A stretch of DNA of 56,784 nucleotides. Source: Caldilineaceae bacterium. Lineage in GTDB: Bacteria; Chloroflexota; Anaerolineae; Caldilineales; Caldilineaceae. Where the stretch lies: contig JAHDWH010000008.1 of NCBI GenBank assembly GCA_023384455.1, forward strand, positions 1-56,784, written 5' to 3'. Both the position numbers and the translations under genes were made by a program. The notes beneath the pieces were generated by a model that saw only the letters and a program-made list of their open reading frames with translations, had not been told where the DNA came from and did not search any database. Below are positions 51,897 through 56,784 of the stretch, piece after piece; the stretch's first letter is position 1, and every line of letters begins with the position of its first letter.

Positions 51897-53507
51897 ATGC
51901 CCCCTTCCCGCATCCTCTTTGGCGCCCAAGCACAATCTGCCCTGCGCCGTGGCTTTGATCAATTGGCCGCGGCTTTGGAAATCGCCCTCGGACCCAAAGG
52001 CAGTCTGGTGGCGGTGGCGCGGGACAATCCCAACCGTCCGCCCGAACTGCTCTCCGACGGCGCGGAAATAGCCCGGCGCGTCGCGGGCCTGCCCAACGCC
52101 CACGAGGGGATGGGCGCCTATCTGGCCCGCCACATTGCCTGGCAGATGGAGGAGAATGTGGGGGATGGCGCGACGACGGCCGTCGTCATTGCCCGCCACA
52201 TCCTCAACGAAGGCCATCGCCACATCGCCGCCGGTCACAACCCGATGAGCCTGCGTCGGGGGCTGGAGAAGGGGCTGGTCGTGGCGGTGGAGGCACTGCG
52301 CGGGCAGGCCCTTCCCCTGGAAAAGGCCGAGCAGACGGTTGCCCTGGCCACATCTATTATTGGCGACCCGGTGCTGGGCAAATATATCGAAGAGGTCTTC
52401 GATGTGGTCGGTCCTCTGGGCGCGGTGGAGGTGCGCAAGAGCTACGCCCGCACCCACGACCGGCGCTACATCCGGGGCGTGCTCTGGAACAACGGCTGGA
52501 TTTCCTCCTATTTCACCACTGAGCCGGGCAAAGCAGTTGTCGAGAAGCCCTATCTGCTCTTCACCGACCGCCACCTGAGCAGCGCCGATGATCTGATTCC
52601 CCTGATGGGGGCCATCCGCAAAGAGGGGGGGCGGGGGCTGGTCGTCATCGCCACAGATGTAACCGGCGACGCGCTCAATCTGCTGGTGACAAACAAACAG
52701 CGGGGCGGTCTGCCCACCCTGGCGGTCAAAGCGCCGGGGCTAGGCACGGAAAAGGCCGAAGTCCTGGCCGATTTGGCCGCGCTCTGCGGGGGCAAAGTCT
52801 TTCTGGAAGTGACCGGCGAGCGGCTGGCCAAGACGACGTTGGCCGATCTGGGCCAGGCCGACGAAGTGCAGGCCATCCGTTCCAGCTTTACAATTGTGGG
52901 GGGGCGGGGGCGGCCCGCGGCCATCCGGGAGCGGGCCGACGATCTGCGCAAGCGCATCCCCGCCGCGCCCTATGGCCGGGAACGGGAGCGGCTGATCGAG
53001 CGCCAATCCAAACTGACCGGCGGCGTGGCTGTGCTGGAGATCGGCGGTGCGTCGGATGTGGAGCAGGAGTATCTGGACGCCCGCACGGAGGAGGCCATAC
53101 GGGTGGTGCGCCTGGCCCTGCAGGAGGGCATCGTTCCCGGCGGCGGCGCGGCCTATCTGGCCTGCATCCCCGCGGTGGAGAAGCTCGCCCTTTCGTCCGA
53201 CGAAGCCCCGGCCATCCCGATTCTGTGCCGGGCGCTGGAAGCACCGGCCCGGGCCATCATCAGCAACGCGGGGGTAGAACCAGCCCCGATTCTGGCCCGG
53301 CTGTCCGAGCGGGGCCCGGGCTGGGGCTACGATGTCCTGCGCCACGCAATTGTGGAGATGGCCACCAGCCATATCGTCGATCCGGCAAAGGTGGCCGAGG
53401 CCGCCCTCACCACCGGCGTCTCCGGCGCGCTGATGGGGCTGACGACGGATGTGCTGGTCTACAAGCCCCGGCACAATCGGGACGAGGATGTGGATTTTGA
53501 GGCGTGA
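51897..53507 (+). CDS. Divergent GroEL-like chaperonin paralogue
   Basis: A 536-residue group I chaperonin-like protein. The N-terminal equatorial part has LGPKGS and VGDGATTA, with Asp90 matching GroEL Asp87. The apical part keeps Y205-F206 of the substrate-binding rim (SSYFTTEP) with Trp201 where GroEL has Tyr199. The C-terminal equatorial part has EGIVPGGGAAY. At the ATP-hydrolysis aspartate (GroEL D398 in ARVEDAL) this protein has E399 (ARTEEAI). The GGM tail is missing and the end is acidic (DEDVDFEA). No groES is nearby. It is probably a specialised paralogue, not the housekeeping chaperonin. No clear ribosome site precedes ATG 51897. Confidence 0.85.
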   Translation: MPPSRILFGAQAQSALRRGFDQLAAALEIALGPKGSLVAVARDNPNRPPELLSDGAEIARRVAGLPNAHEGMGAYLARHIAWQMEENVGDGATTAVVIARHILNEGHRHIAAGHNPMSLRRGLEKGLVVAVEALRGQALPLEKAEQTVALATSIIGDPVLGKYIEEVFDVVGPLGAVEVRKSYARTHDRRYIRGVLWNNGWISSYFTTEPGKAVVEKPYLLFTDRHLSSADDLIPLMGAIRKEGGRGLVVIATDVTGDALNLLVTNKQRGGLPTLAVKAPGLGTEKAEVLADLAALCGGKVFLEVTGERLAKTTLADLGQADEVQAIRSSFTIVGGRGRPAAIRERADDLRKRIPAAPYGRERERLIERQSKLTGGVAVLEIGGASDVEQEYLDARTEEAIRVVRLALQEGIVPGGGAAYLACIPAVEKLALSSDEAPAIPILCRALEAPARAIISNAGVEPAPILARLSERGPGWGYDVLRHAIVEMATSHIVDPAKVAEAALTTGVSGALMGLTTDVLVYKPRHNRDEDVDFEA

Positions 53508-53511
53508 GGGC

Positions 53512-53529
53512 TATTGCGTATTGCGTATT
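53512..53529 (+). repeat. TATTGCG tandem repeat, left copy
   Basis: TATTGCG is repeated two and a half times here, right after the chaperonin stop. The inverse unit CGCAATA is repeated at 53861-53885 across the start of the next gene, so the hairpin-rich spacer is bracketed by inverted tandem repeats. Confidence 0.6.
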
Positions 53530-53575
53530 TCATAAGGTGGCAGAGCCACGATTTGCGTACAGAAACGTGAAGAGG

Positions 53576-53612
53576 TGAAACGTGAGGGTATGTGACGACA
53601 CCTCACGTTTCA
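53576..53612 (+). terminator. Hairpin in the post-chaperonin spacer
   Basis: TGAAACGTGAGG (53576-53587) and CCTCACGTTTCA (53601-53612) are perfect 12-base arms. Further hairpins follow at 53537-53549 (GTGGC/GCCAC) and near 53638-53656 (CTAACGC/GCGTTAG). No T run follows. They are likely transcript ends or REP-like elements. Confidence 0.5.
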
Positions 53613-53737
53613 CGTTTCAACTGGTTGGCCGAGCGACTAACGCTTGTGCGTTAGCTCCTCGCTGGTACGGAGTAAGTATTTGGCATTTGAGCCGCTGTAG
53701 ATCAATTTTTCTCAGTCCAGGCAAAATCAAAAAAGAA

Positions 53738-53812
53738 TTGTATACACAGATTTGAAGGAACACGGATTTTTCTCCCTGTGTAATCTGTGTTCCTTCAAAT
53801 CCGTGTATACAA
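53738..53812. repeat. 31-bp-arm palindrome of the CACGGAT family
   Basis: The left arm 53738-53768 and right arm 53782-53812 complement at 29 of 31 positions around a 13-base centre. The units CACAGAT, GAAGGAACACGG and ATCCGTGT match the spacer repeats at 42473-42509 and 44315-44332. Confidence 0.7.
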
Positions 53813-53855
53813 AAGTGTGTATACATTTTTCGATCAGATACCGGGAGCAGTACGA

Positions 53856-55724
53856 GTGTCCAATACGCAATACGCAATACGCAATACCTTCACCCACACC
53901 GGCGGCTGGCCCGGCGGGACTATCACCGCCCTTCTCCCCCTCCCCGACGGCCACATTCTGGCCGGGACAAAAGCCGGTCTGTTTCGTTCGACGGATGGCG
54001 GGGAAAGCTGGCGGCGCGTCATCGGCGGGCCAGCCGACCCGGCGATTGTGGCGCTGGCCGCCAGTGGTTCGGACATCTTCACCAGCAGCGAAGGCGGACG
54101 GCTCTATCGCTCGGAGGACGGCGGCACGACTTGGCCGGAAGTTGTCGGCTGGGCCGGGCTGGGGATCGGCGTTGCCATCGCCCTCTCCCCCGCCTACGCT
54201 GACGACGGCACGCTTTTCATCGCCACCGCCGACGGCCCCCTGCGCTCCCAGGACCGGGGCGAGAGTTGGGAGCTATCCACTTTCGGTCTGCTGGATGTGG
54301 ACACCCTCTGCCTCGCCATTTCGCCTGACTTTGCCACGGACGAAACCCTCTGGGCGGGCACGGCCTTCGGCGGCTTCTTCCGCTCCCGCAATGGGGGGCG
54401 CTCCTGGCGGGAAGCGGGCGGGGGGCTGCCCGACGCCGCGGTGCAATGTCTGGCCCAGGCCGCCGACGGCACCCTCTACGCGGGGAGCGAATCCGACGGG
54501 GTTTTCCGCTCCAGCGACGGGGCCAACTCCTGGCAGTGGGCAAGCGACGGGCTGGGCAGGCGGAGCGTCGACAGTCTGGCCGTGCTGTCGGATTGTCTAT
54601 TGGCCGGAAGCGCCTCGGGTATCTTCCGCTCAACGGATGGCGGCGGGACGTGGCAAGCCTGCGCTGGGGGTGATTTCGTAGCCTTTGCCCTTCGACAAGC
54701 TCAGGACACCGCCCAAACCGGATCGAACGGTCTGGTTGTGGCCGGCGCGTGGCAGAGCGGCGCGTATATTTCGAGCGACAGCGGGCAGACCTGGCAAACC
54801 GCCAATGGCAGCGGCGCTCAGGTGTTGACAGGCCACGCGCCGCCCCTGGCCGTACTGACGCCCTGGGACGAACTCTTTGTCCTCGGCCTCGACGGCGCGA
54901 CGGCCCTCTCTACCGACCGGGGCGAGACGTGGCAGCCGCTGGACTTTCTGGCCGCGCATAGTTACGGCGCTGCGATTACGGGTGCAGGCAGGGATGACAA
55001 TTTCACCCTGTTTGTCTGCGACGACGACGCCATCTATCGGCGTATAGGTCAAGGCGATTGGCAGGAGCAGGAAGCACCCGGTGACAGCGCAGTCCAGTTG
55101 GTAGCTTCCCCGGCGTTTGATACAGACGGCACACTGCTCCTGGCCGATAGAGACGGTTATCTCTATCTTTCGGAGGATCGGGGGGATAGCTGGCAGGAAC
55201 TCAGTGGCCCGGAGGCCGAAGGGGATGTGCTGGCCCTGGCGATCTCCCCCTATTTCGCCGAAGACCAGCGCCTCTATCTGGTCACGGCTGGTTTCGACGG
55301 CCAGACTGTTCAGGCGGAGGTCTGGCAATCCGACGACGCGGGGCAAAGCTGGACAGACCTGGCCGGGCTGTCCCTGGACACACCCGCTGTCTGTCTGCTG
55401 CCCCTGGCCGATGAACTGCGTCGCCCATTATTGTTGGGGGTGCAGAACCGGCTGATTACCCTTTCCACCAACCCGGACACGGGGGAACTTGTCGTAGACC
55501 AGCGCTTTTTGGAAGCGGATGTGCGCATCACTTCCCTGCAATGGCATCCCGACCAGCGCCAGATTCTTATCAGCAGCAACCGGGGCATCTGGCAGGCGAC
55601 GCCGGAGAGCGATCTGGCGGCGTGTGTCGGTCTGGCCGAGCAGACGGTTGTCGCGCTCCTGCCCGGCGCGGCGGGTCTGTGCGCGGTCACGCTGGGCGGT
55701 GAGGTCTGGTGGAGCTGGAGCTGA
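53856..55724 (+). CDS. Asp-box beta-propeller protein (Ycf48/sortilin-like)
   Basis: A protein of about 622 residues made of ten or more Asp-box repeats (S-x-D-x-G-x-T/S-W), for example FRSTDGGESW, YRSEDGGTTW, FRSRNGGRSW, YISSDSGQTW and WQSDDAGQSW. This suggests two propellers, like Ycf48 or the VPS10/sortilin fold. No signal peptide or anchor is seen, so location and partner are unknown. The GTG at 53856 has GGGAG 8 bases upstream; the open frame reaches further back to 53787 but inside the palindrome. The reading includes a 7-bp tandem repeat at its start and a dispersed repeat at 54690-54708 in frame (ALRQAQDTAQ). Confidence 0.85.
   Translation: MSNTQYAIRNTFTHTGGWPGGTITALLPLPDGHILAGTKAGLFRSTDGGESWRRVIGGPADPAIVALAASGSDIFTSSEGGRLYRSEDGGTTWPEVVGWAGLGIGVAIALSPAYADDGTLFIATADGPLRSQDRGESWELSTFGLLDVDTLCLAISPDFATDETLWAGTAFGGFFRSRNGGRSWREAGGGLPDAAVQCLAQAADGTLYAGSESDGVFRSSDGANSWQWASDGLGRRSVDSLAVLSDCLLAGSASGIFRSTDGGGTWQACAGGDFVAFALRQAQDTAQTGSNGLVVAGAWQSGAYISSDSGQTWQTANGSGAQVLTGHAPPLAVLTPWDELFVLGLDGATALSTDRGETWQPLDFLAAHSYGAAITGAGRDDNFTLFVCDDDAIYRRIGQGDWQEQEAPGDSAVQLVASPAFDTDGTLLLADRDGYLYLSEDRGDSWQELSGPEAEGDVLALAISPYFAEDQRLYLVTAGFDGQTVQAEVWQSDDAGQSWTDLAGLSLDTPAVCLLPLADELRRPLLLGVQNRLITLSTNPDTGELVVDQRFLEADVRITSLQWHPDQRQILISSNRGIWQATPESDLAACVGLAEQTVVALLPGAAGLCAVTLGGEVWWSWS
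53861..53885 (+). repeat. CGCAATA tandem repeat, right copy
   Basis: CGCAATA is repeated about three and a half times, mostly within the first codons of the propeller gene, inverse to the TATTGCG array at 53512-53529. Confidence 0.6.
54690..54708 (+). repeat. Short dispersed repeat inside a coding region
   Basis: CTTCGACAAGCTCAGGACA is identical to the core of the repeat at 14629-14647 (minus strand). Here it is read through in frame as LRQAQDT in the loop of an Asp-box repeat, where an insertion is tolerated. Confidence 0.7.
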
Positions 55725-55845
55725 ACGGGCTGATTTCCGCGGATAGAAGCGAGAAAAACCCGGCTTTTTCCGTACTTTCTGCTCAATCCGCGTTCTATTC
55801 TGTGCTGCCGTACTGTGTGAAACCCTACAACGGTGGAGGATTCCT

Positions 55846-56715
55846 ATGCAATTTGGTGTTGTTTTTCCCCAGACCGAAATTGGCGATGTTCCCAGGGATA
55901 TCCGCGACTACGCCCAGACGGTTGAGGGGCTGGGTTTCGACTATCTGCTGGCCTACGAGCACGTCGTCGGGGCCAATCCCGACCGGCCCGGGGGCTGGGA
56001 GGGCCGTCCCTATGACCACAATTCGATGTTTCACGAACCCTTCGTCCTCTTCGGCTATCTGGCGGCGCTGACCGAACGCATCCGTTTTATGACGGGTATC
56101 GTCATCCTGCCCCAGCGCCAGACAGTCCTGTTGGCGAAACAGGCCGCGACGCTGGATGTGCTCTCCGGCGGGCGGCTGACTCTGGGCGTTGGGGTGGGCT
56201 GGAATGAGGTGGAGTACACCGCGCTCAACGAAGATTTTCACACCCGGGGCCGCCGTCAGGCCGAGCAGGTGGCGGTGTTGCGCGCCCTGTGGACCCAGCG
56301 GCTGGTCATCTTTCAGGGCCAATACCACACCATCCCCGATGCGGGTCTCTATCCCCTGCCCATCCAGCAGCCCATCCCCATCTGGTTTGGCGGCGGCTCC
56401 GACGCGGCCCTGCGCCGGATGGCCCGCCTGGGCGATGGCTGGATGACCAACACCGGCAACCTGGACCAACTCGCCGGCGAGCTTGCCACCCTGCGCGGCT
56501 ATATCAGCGACGCAGGCCGGGACCCAGCCGCCTTTGGCGTTGAGTTTCACATCAGCCTGAACCGCCACCCGGAAAATGAATGGCCGCAGACGATTGAGCG
56601 GTTGGCCGAATTGGGTGTCAGCCACGTCAGCATCAATACAATGGGGCGGGGGCTGGAAGGGGTGGGGGCGCATCTGGCCGCGATCCGAAGGTTTGCGGAT
56701 GGGCGGGTGGGATGA
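55846..56715 (+). CDS. LLM-class (luciferase-like) oxidoreductase
   Basis: A 289-residue flavin- or F420-dependent oxidoreductase of the luciferase-like family, close to the TIGR03619-type subgroup. Recognisable segments are MQFGVVFPQTEIGD, then ATLDVLSGGRLTLGVGVGWNEVEY, then IPIWFGGGSDAALRRMARLGDGWM. The substrate is not predictable. GGAGG lies 6 bases before the ATG. A hairpin overlaps the stop. Confidence 0.9.
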   Translation: MQFGVVFPQTEIGDVPRDIRDYAQTVEGLGFDYLLAYEHVVGANPDRPGGWEGRPYDHNSMFHEPFVLFGYLAALTERIRFMTGIVILPQRQTVLLAKQAATLDVLSGGRLTLGVGVGWNEVEYTALNEDFHTRGRRQAEQVAVLRALWTQRLVIFQGQYHTIPDAGLYPLPIQQPIPIWFGGGSDAALRRMARLGDGWMTNTGNLDQLAGELATLRGYISDAGRDPAAFGVEFHISLNRHPENEWPQTIERLAELGVSHVSINTMGRGLEGVGAHLAAIRRFADGRVG

Positions 56716-56738
56716 TGGGATGCTGGCCCATCATCCCA
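56708..56738 (+). terminator. Hairpin at the end of the LLM gene
   Basis: TGGGATGATGGG (56708-56719) and CCCATCATCCCA (56727-56738) are exact 12-base arms around a 7-base loop. The stop codon lies within the left arm. There is no T run. Confidence 0.6.
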
Positions 56739-56784
56739 GTATCTCATTCCATCCGGTGCGTCGCACTGTCCACGAAATGACTCT

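Noticed and set aside
53512-53885. Possible CRISPR array
   Set aside because: The repeats are 7-bp tandem units and palindromes without regular 30-40-bp spacers, and no cas genes are present.

Overview
The window looks like a GC-rich chromosomal segment of a heterotrophic, aerobically respiring bacterium, most plausibly Chloroflexota (Caldilineae/Anaerolineae type). This is inferred from gene content: a catabolic cluster of Gfo/Idh, mandelate-racemase-like, Ldh-family, CocE and amidase genes, a caa3 oxidase with fused subunits I and III, a sulfatase, an LLM oxidoreductase, and short dispersed repeats in spacers and genes. There is no rRNA, tRNA or other phylogenetic marker, so the assignment is tentative. 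No CRISPR array, transposase gene or prophage was seen.

Layout. (1) 0-4.1 kb: a minus-strand operon (Gfo/Idh oxidoreductase, C45 acyltransferase-like protein, YjlB-type cupin, aldo/keto reductase), with the start of an HpcH/HpaI aldolase gene stranded beside it. (2) 4.2-6.4 kb: a LexA-like dyad, a promoter-like pair and a terminator, then a broken prepilin-peptidase-like gene, a NERD-domain membrane protein and a DEDDh exonuclease. (3) 6.5-14.0 kb: a plus-strand catabolic run (MR/MLE enzyme, secernin-type C69 peptidase, SDR, CocE/NonD hydrolase, Ldh-family dehydrogenase, amidase). (4) 14.1-18.2 kb: minus strand SDR, SDR and TPP-dependent enzyme, then a gene frameshifted by a 23-bp dispersed repeat. 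A duplicated inverted motif lies upstream of this operon.

(5) 18.4-28.9 kb, minus: GH15 glucoamylase-like enzyme, ctaC, ctaD-ctaE fusion, small subunit IV, Rieske protein, cytochrome b with a fused cytochrome c domain, gnd and zwf. A 132-bp MITE lies between the bc genes and gnd and splits what was probably a 16-bp junction. (6) 29-40.5 kb, minus: an envelope gene set with PAP2 phosphatase, DedA fused to a dead PAP2 domain, a two-component system, EamA, DedA, GT4 glycosyltransferase, DUF1003, MprF, DUF1003 and DUF389. (7) 40.7-49.4 kb: a divergent PepSY protein, an ABC-2 exporter with two permeases and a NEW3-like protein, a calcium-binding-type lipoprotein, a COG4705 membrane protein and a second two-component system. 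Operator-like sites sit in the divergent spacer. (8) 49.5-56.7 kb: a cytochrome c remnant, a sulfatase, a second identical MITE inserted in a 50-bp palindrome, a divergent GroEL paralogue, a hairpin-rich spacer, an Asp-box propeller protein and an LLM-class oxidoreductase.

Working together: zones 1, 3 and 4 look like uptake-independent breakdown of sugar acids, amides and related small molecules. Zone 5 couples NADPH supply (zwf/gnd) to a bc-caa3 respiratory chain. Zones 6 and 7 each pair a sensor-regulator with envelope functions. The most distinctive observations are the pair of identical MITEs with perfect 8-bp target duplications, one nested in a palindrome and one at a ribosome binding site. 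Next are the D398E-type GroEL paralogue, the DedA-dead-PAP2 fusion, and the two TCS-linked envelope modules with visible operator candidates.
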